A DNA stretch of 64,000 nt from Betaproteobacteria bacterium (GTDB taxonomy: Bacteria; Pseudomonadota; Gammaproteobacteria; Burkholderiales; SG8-39): assembly GCA_009693235.1 (NCBI GenBank), contig SHXR01000006.1, positions 1-64,000 on the forward strand, given 5' to 3'. The stretch's first letter is position 1; the number at the start of each line of letters is the position of its first letter. Below are positions 41,899-50,784 of the stretch, one piece after another. The position numbers and the translations under genes are program-made. The notes beneath the pieces were generated by a model, which did no database searches, had not been told where the DNA came from, and was given only the letters and a program-made list of their open reading frames with translations.

Positions 41899-43491
41899 TT
41901 ATCGATCGGCATCCTCAAGAATCATAACGGCTGCTTTCTCCGCGATCATCATGGTCGGCGCATTCGTGTTACCGGTTGTCACGCTTGGCATCACCGACGC
42001 ATCGGCGATGCGCAAGCCTTCTATGCCATGCACGCGTAACCGGCTATCGACCACCGCCATCGCATCCCCACCCATCTTGCAGGTTCCGACCGGATGATAG
42101 ATGGTCGTCCCGGTCTTGCGAACCACCCTCGCGATTTCGTCATCGGAGCGCGCGTCGGCACCTGGCAGCGTCTCGCAAACGACGTGCCGGGCGATGACGG
42201 ACTGGGAAAAAATATCGCGCACGCGACGCATCCCGGCGAGGATCGTGCGCAAATCAGCCGGTACGGAAAGGTAGTTGGGCTGGATCGCCGGCGACTCAAA
42301 CGGGTTGTTCGAACGTGCCATCACCGTACCCCGACTCTTAGGCTGCACCGCACACACCGCAACGGTAACACCGGGATTTCTTTCCAGCTCGCCGAATCGA
42401 CTCTGATCGTAACTGGCCGGGGTAAACAGCAATTGCAGATCAGGACTCGCCAGACCTTCCCGACTGCGCGTGAAGACCGTCGATGAGGTGACCCCAAATG
42501 TCAGCGCACCGTTGGCGGTGAATAGCCAACGCAAGATCTCCCGACCAAGGCGCCATCCACGCGCCAATTCATTGATCGAGACGGCATCCTTGACCCGGAA
42601 CGCGGTGAAGCCCACATAGTGATCGGAAAGATTCGCACCGACGCCCGGCGAATCATGCACGACGTCAATACCGTGCGAGGAGAGGTGCATCGCCGGCCCG
42701 ATTCCAGACAATTGCAGTAAGTGCGGTGATTTGATCGATCCGGCTGCGATGATCACTTCCCGCTCGGCATGCAAGGTATGGTCGACGCCACCTTGCCGAT
42801 ACAGCACGCCGCGACAACGCCCGCCATCGATGAGGAGCTTGGTGACCATCGCGCGCGTCGCCACCCGCAAGTTCAATCGCCCACGTGCTACCCTGAGGAA
42901 CGTTGACGCAGTCGAGCCGCGAAACCGCCCAAGACGGGTCATTTGTGAATAGCCGACGCCCTCCTGCTGCGCGCCGTTGTAGTCACTGGTAAGCGGAATG
43001 CCTGCGGCACGGGCGGCCGCGACGAAGCGGTCAGTAAGGGGTAGCACGGTGCGGTAGTCTTCGACGATCATCGGACCGGCCTTGCCGCGATAACGATCGT
43101 CACCTTTCGCGTACGACTCGCTTTTCTTGAAGTAGGGCAGGATGTCTGCATAGCCCCAGCCGGCGCAACCACCGCGCGCCCAGCCGTCATAGTCAGCGGG
43201 ATTGCCACGCACATAAAGCATGCCATTGATCGATCCACTGCCGCCAATCACTTTCCCGCGTGACCAATGCATCGTGCGACCGTCGATACCGGCGTCGGGC
43301 TCGGTCATGAAATTCCAATTCACACGCGGATTCCGATGCAGCGATCGCACGCCGGCCGGAACATGAATCATCGGATGCCATGCGCGCGGCCCGGCCTCCA
43401 GCAAGACGACCCCTGCGCCGCCTTCACTCAATCGATGCGCGAGCAGGCAGCCCGCCGTGCCGGCACCGATGATGATGTAGTCTGTCTGCAT
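41899..43491 (-). CDS. GMC-family FAD oxidoreductase (choline/alcohol dehydrogenase type)
   Basis: A ~530-residue flavoprotein. The FAD motif is YIIIGAGTAGCLLAHRL. The GMC signatures include HWSRGKVIGGSGSINGMLYV and the C-terminal catalytic His/Asn region (YHPVGTCKMG and TTGNTNAPTMMIAEKAA). It oxidises an alcohol to an aldehyde or ketone. The track start at 43521 adds ten residues. ATG at 43491 (MQTDYIIIG) places the FAD strand at the N-terminus as usual. The 172 bases to the divergent CoA-transferase gene show nothing further. Confidence 0.92.
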   Translation of the reverse strand: MQTDYIIIGAGTAGCLLAHRLSEGGAGVVLLEAGPRAWHPMIHVPAGVRSLHRNPRVNWNFMTEPDAGIDGRTMHWSRGKVIGGSGSINGMLYVRGNPADYDGWARGGCAGWGYADILPYFKKSESYAKGDDRYRGKAGPMIVEDYRTVLPLTDRFVAAARAAGIPLTSDYNGAQQEGVGYSQMTRLGRFRGSTASTFLRVARGRLNLRVATRAMVTKLLIDGGRCRGVLYRQGGVDHTLHAEREVIIAAGSIKSPHLLQLSGIGPAMHLSSHGIDVVHDSPGVGANLSDHYVGFTAFRVKDAVSINELARGWRLGREILRWLFTANGALTFGVTSSTVFTRSREGLASPDLQLLFTPASYDQSRFGELERNPGVTVAVCAVQPKSRGTVMARSNNPFESPAIQPNYLSVPADLRTILAGMRRVRDIFSQSVIARHVVCETLPGADARSDDEIARVVRKTGTTIYHPVGTCKMGGDAMAVVDSRLRVHGIEGLRIADASVMPSVTTGNTNAPTMMIAEKAAVMILEDADR

Positions 43492-43663
43492 CGAAAAATG
43501 GTCCCCTGCTTCGGGTAGCACGGTGTTGTGCGAGAAACGCGCCCGTCACCAATCGAATTCAACGCCAAGGCTACTCCACGCAGGCGTTGGTCGCCTGCCA
43601 CCGCATCGTTCCCGACTCGCAGGCCAGATAGAATCCGTGCTCACCTCATGATGTCCGCCCGCC

Positions 43664-44866
43664 ATGCCAAACCCAACCCTGCCGCTCGCTGGTCTTCGCG
43701 TCCTCGCCGTTGAACAATATGGCGCCGGTCCGGCCGGTACCGTCTACCTTGCAGACCTTGGCGCCGAGGTGATCAAAATTGAGAACCATCTGGATGGGGG
43801 GGATTTCGGCCGCGACGTGGGTCCGCATTTTTTCGGACCAAAGGACAGCCAGTTCTTCGAGACTTTCAATCGCAACAAGAAAAGTTTTACCCTCGATCTC
43901 AAACATGCCGATGGGAAAAAGGTCTTTCGCGAACTGGTCGAGACGGCCGATGCTGTAATCAATAATCTGCGCGGCGACCAGCCGGCCAAGCTTGGCATCA
44001 CGCATGAGGATTTGAAGGCCGTCAATCCGAAGATCGTCTGCGTCCATCTTTCTGCCTACGGCCGGGAGGGATCCCGTGCGGCATGGCCAGGCTATGACTA
44101 TTTGATGCAAGCCGAAACCGGGCTCATGTCACTCACCGGCGACCCGGATGCGCCGCCCGCGAAGTTCGGGGTCTCGATCATCGATCTCATGACCGGATTG
44201 GCCGCCTCCTATGCCTTGCTGGCCGGCGTGACGAGTGCACGCGCCACCGGTCGCGGACGCGATCTCGATACCAGCCTGTTCGATCTTGCGCTGTACAACC
44301 TCAATTATCCGGGGACGTGGTATCTCAACGGCGGCCATGTGACCGGGCGCGTGCCGCGCTCGGGCCATCCCTCCTTGGTACCCAGCGAGCTCTATAAGAC
44401 GCAAGACGGCTGGATCATGATCATGTGCAACAAGGAAAAATTCTGGGGTGTGCTGGCCGATGCGCTGGGAAAACCGGAATGGAAGAGTGATCCGAGACTC
44501 AATACATTTAAAGCGCGGCTGGCCCATCGCGATCTTGTAAGAGAGCTCCTTGATGCAACGCTCTCTACGCATACGACCGCCTATTGGGTCCAGCAACTCG
44601 GTGGGATCGTGCCGGTTGCGCCGGTCTATGATGTCAAGGAAGCGCTCGACAGCGCCTATGTGAGAGAGCGCGGCGACATCGTGACGTTCAGCGCACCAGA
44701 TGGCCGGACGGCGAACATGTTGGCCGGCCCCATTCGTCTGCCGAGCGTCGAGCTGCCGAAGAACATGGCACCACGCTTAGGCGAGGACACCGATGCGCTG
44801 CTGCGCGAGCTAGGCTACGACGATGAAGGCATCGCGGCGTTACGACACCGGCGCGTGATTCAATAG
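43664..44866 (+). CDS. CaiB/BaiF-type (family III) CoA-transferase
   Basis: A 400-residue family III CoA-transferase. Typical segments are LRVLAVEQYGAGPAGTVYLA, LGAEVIKIEN, NRNKKSFTLDLK and the catalytic-aspartate region VSIIDLMTGL. It transfers CoA between carboxylic acids without ATP. It is alone on the plus strand and overlaps tail-to-tail by 27 bases with the sensor kinase gene. It could provide an alternative to the ATP-dependent ligase for substrate activation. Confidence 0.92.
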   Translation: MPNPTLPLAGLRVLAVEQYGAGPAGTVYLADLGAEVIKIENHLDGGDFGRDVGPHFFGPKDSQFFETFNRNKKSFTLDLKHADGKKVFRELVETADAVINNLRGDQPAKLGITHEDLKAVNPKIVCVHLSAYGREGSRAAWPGYDYLMQAETGLMSLTGDPDAPPAKFGVSIIDLMTGLAASYALLAGVTSARATGRGRDLDTSLFDLALYNLNYPGTWYLNGGHVTGRVPRSGHPSLVPSELYKTQDGWIMIMCNKEKFWGVLADALGKPEWKSDPRLNTFKARLAHRDLVRELLDATLSTHTTAYWVQQLGGIVPVAPVYDVKEALDSAYVRERGDIVTFSAPDGRTANMLAGPIRLPSVELPKNMAPRLGEDTDALLRELGYDDEGIAALRHRRVIQ

Positions 44867-46161
44867 CGCCGGCCGGCTGACCGGCCCGACCGGGTTAAAT
44901 CCCACCAGGGCGGTCACCCCCGCCCCCGGCGCGCTAGTGAGGGAAAGCGTCCACTTATGCCGATCGCAAATGCGTTTGGCGAGATAAAGGCCGAGGCCGG
45001 AACCCGAGCTGTTCGGCCCGGAGTAGTAACACTCTAAGACGCGTTCGAGATCGCCAGAATCGATCATTTCGCCGGGATTGTGGATGCGCACAGCGCGGTC
45101 ATCGATACTGATCGTGATGAGCCCGGAATCGGTGTAGGCAATGGCATTACGCAAAAGATTGCCAAGGACGATGCTGAGATCCGCATCAAAGCAGGCAATG
45201 GCCGGTGATGCCGCCGCATGCAGCGCGATCTCTAGTGAACGCCCGACGAGGAGCGGGCGATGCTGCTCGATCAGCAATTCGCAAAATGAACGAAGATCGA
45301 TCACCTGCTCACCGTTCTTATCGACATGCCGGGCGTCGCGTGCCAGCGCCAGCAGCGAGCTCACGAGGCGGGAAACCTCGTCCACCGACTTTTGAATGCG
45401 CGCCACCTGCTTGACTGCCCGTTCATCAAGGCGCTTGTTGCCGGCGAGAAGCTCGGCCAACGTCGAGAGAATCGACAATGGCGTTCGCAGTTCATGGCTC
45501 ACTGCCGAGGTGAACGATGTCTCGCGCTCGATCAGACGGTCCATCCGCTCCAGATATAGATCGAACGCGTCGGCGATAATCTGAATTTCGCCGCTACGCG
45601 CGGCCGAGCTCAAGCGGACATTGCGCACGGTGGGGTCGAGCGCACCCACTTCCTTGGTGAGCGCGGTGAGCGGCGCAACGATGTGTCGCGATAACCAAAA
45701 CCAGAATACGGCGGCAAACGCGAGGGCAATCAGCACACCGGCGGTCAGCATTTGAATGATCTTTACCTCTTCATGCTCCACCTCGGTGACATCGACCGCA
45801 AACCACGCGCTCTCGGTCCCGATCGTCGTTACGTTGACGTGGTACGCACGACCATCGTGAATGACATCGTGATGCAGTCCCAGCGGCAGCGCGGCAAGCG
45901 CGGGGGGGGTACCGGATCTCCGCCGGGACGTGCCGGGAACCACACGCTGATGAGCGCGGCGTCGGGCAAGGGTACGTTAGGGTCGCGCTCATAGGCCGCG
46001 GCGAAGACGGCAGCCTCGTGCTTGACGATGATATCGAGCAACCCGATCTGTAAGTTCAGGTTTGAATAGTAATAGGCCAGTGCACCGAGGATATTGACCA
46101 GCGTCGCGAGCACCAGGATGCCCATCATGACCCGCGTGTGAATACCCGTCGCCTTATTCAT
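44840..46161 (-). pseudogene. Sensor histidine kinase, interrupted at a G8/C8 homopolymer
   Basis: Two frames give a ~440-residue kinase. Frame one (from ATG 46161) holds the first membrane helix (VMMGILVLATLVNILGALAY) and part of the periplasmic region. Frame two holds a second helix (MLTAGVLIALAFAAVFWFWL), a HAMP-like linker, the phosphoacceptor motif SAVSHELRTPLSI, the N box LLRNAIAYT and the G box SGSGLGLYLAK. The break maps to eight G at 45902-45909. Adding one base or removing two would restore the frame. The start overlaps the response regulator stop by four bases. It is a decayed kinase, a phase-variable one, or a homopolymer sequence error. Confidence 0.83.
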
Positions 46162-46556
46162 GGCCCAGTCCCAATGCGAAATCCATCCTTCGGCTCGGCA
46201 GGGCGCACGAGTGCAAGGAGACGCGCTTCCAGCGCCGATAGCGCAAATGGCTTGACGAGATAATCATTGGCGCCCGCGGCCAGGCCATGCATCTTGTCGT
46301 TATGGGATTCCCGGGCAGTGACAATGAGCACCGGCGTCGATTGACCCGCGTCAGTACGAAGCCTTCTGCAGACCTCGAGCCCATCCATTCCGGGCAAGCC
46401 GAGATCGAGGACAATCACATCGTAATCGCCACCTGCCGCCATGCGCAGGCCCATGCGCCCGTCGGTCGCAAAATCCACGGTGTGATCGCGACCCTCGAGA
46501 AACATGCCGATGTTCTCCGCAAGTTCCCGATTGTCTTCAACGACCAACACATTCAT
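46158..46556 (-). CDS. Response regulator receiver domain, output domain missing
   Basis: A 132-residue protein with a complete receiver domain. Acidic pocket is Glu7/Asp8, phosphoacceptor is Asp51 (LDLGLPG), and Thr80 and Lys102 (VKPF) complete the switch. It resembles OmpR/QseB-type regulators, which continue for another ~100 residues as a winged-helix DNA-binding domain. Here the sequence ends after GFRIG, where that domain would begin, and the stop overlaps the kinase start. Either an internal deletion removed the output domain or this is a single-domain regulator. It is transcribed first, followed by the kinase. Confidence 0.86.
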   Translation of the reverse strand: MNVLVVEDNRELAENIGMFLEGRDHTVDFATDGRMGLRMAAGGDYDVIVLDLGLPGMDGLEVCRRLRTDAGQSTPVLIVTARESHNDKMHGLAAGANDYLVKPFALSALEARLLALVRPAEPKDGFRIGTGP

Positions 46557-46668
46557 CGCAGCATCCTTCAGGCCATCCAGGATGGTTTTCTACGACTCGC
46601 CGGCGATCATCAAGCATGCCGTTCGCATTCGGGGCCGATTCCTCGGCCGGCGCAGAAATATTCCCTAT

Positions 46669-46757
46669 GGAAACGCTGATTAAGCTATTCCGCGTGATCA
46701 GCGTGCTCAAATATTAAGGGAGTTACGAGGGGGCGCGCGCCCTTGTTCAGTGATTCC
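46669..46757 (+). mobile_element. MITE copy 6
   Basis: An 89-bp copy with left repeat GGAAACGCTGATTAAG, right end CTTGTTCAGTGATTCC and perfect CTAT target duplications (46665-46668 and 46758-46761). It lies in the 268-base gap between the response regulator start and the 3' end of the Gfo/Idh gene. The remainder of that gap shows no other feature. Confidence 0.9.
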
Positions 46758-46824
46758 CTATATGCAAAACGCAGCAGGCAACGCCACGGGATCCACGATA
46801 TGTTCTATCGCAACGCTGAGAGAT

Positions 46825-47835
46825 CTACCTGACGATACAGCTGCCGCCCCGCGCTGCCGACTCGATAATGGCCTCGAACACAGCAACGCCATGCTGCTCG
46901 TCACCCCCTATGACAGCGATAGCACGCCGCAGGATGGCGGCGCAGGCAAAGTACTCAAGCTCGGCACGTTCCGTGCTCATCGCTGCAAATTGCGTCGTCT
47001 GCGGTCGCATCGGCTTGAACAGATTCGATTGATCGATGAAGTTCGTGCGCAACGTCCATGTCGTAAGGTGTTCGGCGTCCCCCACTTCGGCCCATCCTTT
47101 CGATCCGAACACCTGCATCCGCCATGTTTCAGCGGTGGCGATGACGGTCGCAAGATAACCGCTCGACCCGCCGCGAAATTTAAAGAGCATCGAGGTGGTG
47201 TCATCGAGGCCCAACGCCATGACGCGGCGTGCGCTTTGCGCGTACACCGATTCCACCTGGCCGGACAAGTAAAGCATGGCGTCGACAAGATGCACCCCAC
47301 GACCGGTCATGCCGCCGGCGGGGCCCTGGTCAGGATCGTTCCGCCAATGTTGGGAATCAAATCGGTACACACTGGGCCCGCAAAAATTGCCCTCGATATG
47401 CAAGAGCGTGCCAAGCGTACCGTCGTCAAGCATTGCCTTGATCCGCTGCAATGCCGGTTGAAAACGCCAGTTATAACCGACGGCGAGCGTTACGCCATGT
47501 CGCGTACACGCCTCAATCGCGCGGCGGGCTGATTGGGCATCAAGCGTCAGCGGTTTCTCACAAAACACATGTTTGCCGGCCGTCGCAGCCGCGATGATTT
47601 TGTCGCCGTGGTCCGCATGGGGAGTTGCCAACACCACGGCGTCGATTCGGTCGTCGCGAAGCAATGCAGCATAGGTATCAAAAAGCTCAACGCCATGACC
47701 AAGGGCGAATTCGCGCACTTTGTCCGGCGTCCGGTTCCAGCCGGCGACAAAGCGAATCGCATCGCTTTTGCCGTGCACGCTCTGCACGAGATTCTGTCCC
47801 CAGCGGCCCATTCCGACGATAGCGGCGTTAAGCAA
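46825..47835 (-). CDS. Gfo/Idh/MocA-family oxidoreductase
   Basis: A 336-residue NAD(P)-dependent oxidoreductase. The N-terminal Rossmann motif is AAIVGMGRWGQNLV, and HVFCEKPLTLDAQSAR contains the conserved EKP. The C-terminal dimerisation domain starts near residue 120 (LAVGYNWRFQPAL). It would oxidise a sugar, inositol or related polyol. It is followed upstream on the same strand by a polysaccharide deacetylase gene, so a carbohydrate-linked function is possible. Confidence 0.9.
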   Translation of the reverse strand: MLNAAIVGMGRWGQNLVQSVHGKSDAIRFVAGWNRTPDKVREFALGHGVELFDTYAALLRDDRIDAVVLATPHADHGDKIIAAATAGKHVFCEKPLTLDAQSARRAIEACTRHGVTLAVGYNWRFQPALQRIKAMLDDGTLGTLLHIEGNFCGPSVYRFDSQHWRNDPDQGPAGGMTGRGVHLVDAMLYLSGQVESVYAQSARRVMALGLDDTTSMLFKFRGGSSGYLATVIATAETWRMQVFGSKGWAEVGDAEHLTTWTLRTNFIDQSNLFKPMRPQTTQFAAMSTERAELEYFACAAILRRAIAVIGGDEQHGVAVFEAIIESAARGGSCIVR

Positions 47836-47861
47836 TGCGCCCTCCTTAACCGATCAGGTTG

Positions 47862-48701
47862 CTACGAATTGACAGGATGCCGCTCGTCAAACAGCGTCGC
47901 CGCCGCTTCCATCGTCATGAACGCCGCGCCCTCACCTGCCATGCGCTCGATCAGTTGTTCGAGGATCATCATGCGATGACCGCGACCAATCACGAAGGGA
48001 TGGAAGGTGTAAGTGATGATTCCCCAATCAAGCGTACGGCGCATATAGAGGAAATCATTGATCCAATTCTCCAGCACATCGCTTGCATTCATGAGCCCCG
48101 GGGCAATCGCCGTGCCCATCCGCACATACTCGAAATGCGGATAATCATCGAGCGACCAGCTGATCGGCATTTCAATGAGACGGGTCGAGCGCCCAAACAC
48201 CGCTGGGTGCTGCAATTCGATTACATTACCCTGCCGGACCCGATAGGGCGTGTAGTCATCGCCCATCATGCTGCTATCGTAATAAAACCCGTGCTTGAGC
48301 AATAGCTCCACCGAATGGGCGCTCAAATCCCATGATGGCGAGCGGTAGCCGCGTGCATACCGACCGGTTAACCGCTTGATTTGTTCGTTCGCGCGCACGA
48401 GCTCGGCTTCCTCTTCCTCACGCGACATGCCAGAAGGCGGCGCATGGGTCCAGCCGTGATGGCCGATTTCATGACCGGCTTCGGCAACCTGGCGGCAAAT
48501 ATCCGGGTAGGTCTCAAGCGTATGTCCGGGAATGAACCAGCTGGTCTCGATCTTGTAACGTGCCATCAGCGCCAGCAGTCGCCCTGCACCCACGATGCCG
48601 AATTCACCCCGCGAAATGGGCGTGGGTGATGTCATGCCACGTGCAATCCATGGCGACATGGCATCAAAATCAAACGTGATGCACACGATATGGCGGGGCA
48701 T
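47862..48701 (-). CDS. Polysaccharide deacetylase-family (NodB-fold) protein
   Basis: A 279-residue NodB-homology protein. Motif 1 is TFDFDA with the catalytic and metal aspartates, motif 2 is GHHGWTHAP with the metal histidines, and motif 3 is RSPSWD. No signal peptide is visible, so it is probably cytoplasmic. Cytoplasmic members of this group also act on cyclic imides or allantoin-like amides, so the substrate is open. Its stop lies 26 bases before the Gfo/Idh gene start. Confidence 0.9.
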   Translation of the reverse strand: MPRHIVCITFDFDAMSPWIARGMTSPTPISRGEFGIVGAGRLLALMARYKIETSWFIPGHTLETYPDICRQVAEAGHEIGHHGWTHAPPSGMSREEEEAELVRANEQIKRLTGRYARGYRSPSWDLSAHSVELLLKHGFYYDSSMMGDDYTPYRVRQGNVIELQHPAVFGRSTRLIEMPISWSLDDYPHFEYVRMGTAIAPGLMNASDVLENWINDFLYMRRTLDWGIITYTFHPFVIGRGHRMMILEQLIERMAGEGAAFMTMEAAATLFDERHPVNS

Positions 48702-48795
48702 GGGTGGGTCTCTCGTTCGTTAATTGGCCAAAACGAAGCGAACGATACAATGAAGGCCGCACGCCGACATCCCGTTTCGGCAGGAGACTGACACC

Positions 48796-49200
48796 ATGAT
48801 CGAAATGAATCTCGCCATCGCGCTCAAAGCCACCCATGCTGCGCAGGAAAAAGCCAGATCGCTCGGCCTCGCCATGACCGTATCGGTCGTCGATGAGTCG
48901 GGCCGGCTGGTCGTTACGATGCGGGCCGACGGCACGGGCTTCATGACCCCGGAATCATCGCGAGCGAAAGCGGTCGCTGCGGCGGCGTTCCGCACCTCAA
49001 CGTTGAAATTGGCCGCGTCACACGCCACTAATCCATTTTGGTCCGGCGTTCCGACCATCACCCGTGGCGAAGCGCTCCCCACCGGAGGCGCCGTGCCGAT
49101 CATCATCGGCGGCCGTGTGATCGGCGGAATCGGCTGCGGCGGTGGAACCGCCGAGCAGGACGATATTTGTGCCACAGCGGGCGCGCAGGCGGTCGCGTAA
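48796..49200 (+). CDS. GlcG/HbpS heme-binding family protein
   Basis: A 134-residue single-domain GlcG/HbpS (DUF336) protein. The family pattern is LGLAMTVSVVDESGRLVVTMRAD, a Lys-Ala-rich helix (RAKAVAAAAF) and the C-terminal PIIIGGRVIGGIGCGGGTAEQDD. Members bind heme or small ligands. The exact role in catabolic clusters is not settled. CGGCAGGAG lies before ATG at 48796. It is divergent from the deacetylase and convergent with the HpaB-type gene. Confidence 0.9.
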   Translation: MIEMNLAIALKATHAAQEKARSLGLAMTVSVVDESGRLVVTMRADGTGFMTPESSRAKAVAAAAFRTSTLKLAASHATNPFWSGVPTITRGEALPTGGAVPIIIGGRVIGGIGCGGGTAEQDDICATAGAQAVA

Positions 49201-49209
49201 ATCTGCCGG

Positions 49210-50655
49210 TCAGCGGGCGAGAAATGCCCGCACCCGTGCGGCGATGCTCTGTTGATCGAAGGCCCCGAAGCGGGCGGCGTTCAAGCCTTGCGGGTCGCCC
49301 GCAAAAAATCGCTCATACAACACCTGGCGGCCGGCAAACGCGCTCCCGCAGAGATCCCACGCCAGACGAAATAACCGCACGCGTTCATGCCCCATTAGAT
49401 TCGCGGACTGAAAGTACCGGTCGATGTCGGCAGCGAGTTCGGGCCGGTTGAGATCGGCCTCGTCCGGAATCGCCATCAGGCCACTTGATCCGACCAGTTG
49501 CAGGATTTCAATCAGTCTCGGATAGATCTTCGGAAAGTAATTGCGGGCGGTAAACATCACCTCAGGATTGGGCGCATAGAAACCGTAGGCATCGCGAACC
49601 GCGTCCACTTCGGCGGTTCGCAGATAAGCGCGCAGCGTGACCACCGCATCGACGATTTCCGCCAGCATCTGCTGATACGCGGACAGCTCGGTTCGCCCGA
49701 TCGCGTCGGCCAGGAGGGTGGCGACGCCAAGCACGGTTTCGGCTTTCACCAGGCTCTTCACCGTCGATTGATGGATGCCGTGAACGAACGCAGACGTATC
49801 GCGCGATGCACGATTGCACAACTCCACGTTGCCTTTCAGAAACACCCGCTCCCAGGGCACCAAAACTTCGTTGCAGACGATGACAGCGTCCATCTCCTCA
49901 TAGCGCGACGACAAGGGGTGGTCCGCCACCGGCCCGGCAGCATCGAGGCTCGGTCGGCAAATGATGCGAAGGCCTGGCGTGGCAAGCGGGATGGCAAAAG
50001 CGAACGCATAGCGCTCCGCGTCGGTCGGCCGCGCACGCGACGGCGACGGAAACACCAGTAATTCGTCGGCAAAAGGAGCAAGTGTGGCGAGCATTCTTGC
50101 CCCGCTGACGATGAGTCCCGCCGCGTTCTCGCCGACGATCGAAAGCGCAACGCCCAGGTCGCGCTGCTCGCTTTGACCACGCGCCCGATTGACCTGCGGA
50201 TCGACCAATGAATGGGTGAGACAGACATCATGCGTTCTGCACCATTCATAGTACGCAGTCAGTCGCTTTGCATAGTCCGGCCCATTTTGTGCAAAGAACG
50301 GTGCCGCCATCGCAAATCCGGTGAGCAAGGTATTCGGATAGTCGGGCGAGCGGCCAAAAAACCCCAGCGATTCTTGGGACCACCGATAGAACATGCGTCC
50401 ACGTCGCGCGACATCCTCCGCAGAACGGGGCTGAGAATAGGCAAGGCTGCAACGATCATCACTGTCTGGCGACACATAGGTGAGGACATCGCGCGCATCC
50501 GGGGCGCATTGCAGGTCATACAGCCTGGCAATGGATCGCGCGGTGCGACCGAGGAGCGGATGCGTGGTGACATCGGCAACCCGTTCACCGCTGCACCAGA
50601 CTTCCCGCGTATCGAGCAGTCCGGCGAGGTATTGGTCCCCATTTCGCACTGACAT
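49210..50655 (-). CDS. 4-hydroxyphenylacetate 3-monooxygenase-type flavin-dependent oxygenase (HpaB family)
   Basis: A 481-residue protein of the HpaB/PheA1 two-component oxygenase family, full length. Family segments are YVSPDSDDRCSLAYSQPRSA, THSLVDPQVNRARG and NPEVMFTARNYFPKIYPR. It hydroxylates a phenol using FADH2 from a partner reductase, which is not encoded in this window. MITE-7 ends two bases from the start codon, so the ribosome site is absent or supplied by the MITE. The two extradiol-type genes upstream could cleave the catechol formed. Confidence 0.9.
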   Translation of the reverse strand: MSVRNGDQYLAGLLDTREVWCSGERVADVTTHPLLGRTARSIARLYDLQCAPDARDVLTYVSPDSDDRCSLAYSQPRSAEDVARRGRMFYRWSQESLGFFGRSPDYPNTLLTGFAMAAPFFAQNGPDYAKRLTAYYEWCRTHDVCLTHSLVDPQVNRARGQSEQRDLGVALSIVGENAAGLIVSGARMLATLAPFADELLVFPSPSRARPTDAERYAFAFAIPLATPGLRIICRPSLDAAGPVADHPLSSRYEEMDAVIVCNEVLVPWERVFLKGNVELCNRASRDTSAFVHGIHQSTVKSLVKAETVLGVATLLADAIGRTELSAYQQMLAEIVDAVVTLRAYLRTAEVDAVRDAYGFYAPNPEVMFTARNYFPKIYPRLIEILQLVGSSGLMAIPDEADLNRPELAADIDRYFQSANLMGHERVRLFRLAWDLCGSAFAGRQVLYERFFAGDPQGLNAARFGAFDQQSIAARVRAFLAR

Positions 50656-50657
50656 AG

Positions 50658-50746
50658 GAAATCACTGAACAAGGGGGCTCGCCCCCTTGTAACTCCCTGA
50701 ATATTTGAGCACGCTGATTATGCGGGATAGCTTAATCAGCGTTTCC
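50658..50746 (-). mobile_element. MITE copy 7
   Basis: A reverse-oriented 89-bp copy with perfect ATAG duplications (50654-50657 and 50747-50750) and the perfect hairpin ACAAGGGGGC-TC-GCCCCCTTGT. The right end, nearest the HpaB-type gene, has G changed to A at its second base. The left target copy overlaps the start codon of that gene. Confidence 0.9.
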
Positions 50747-50784
50747 ATAGGACTTCGGACTTGGCTGGATTGAGTCGAGCCGCG

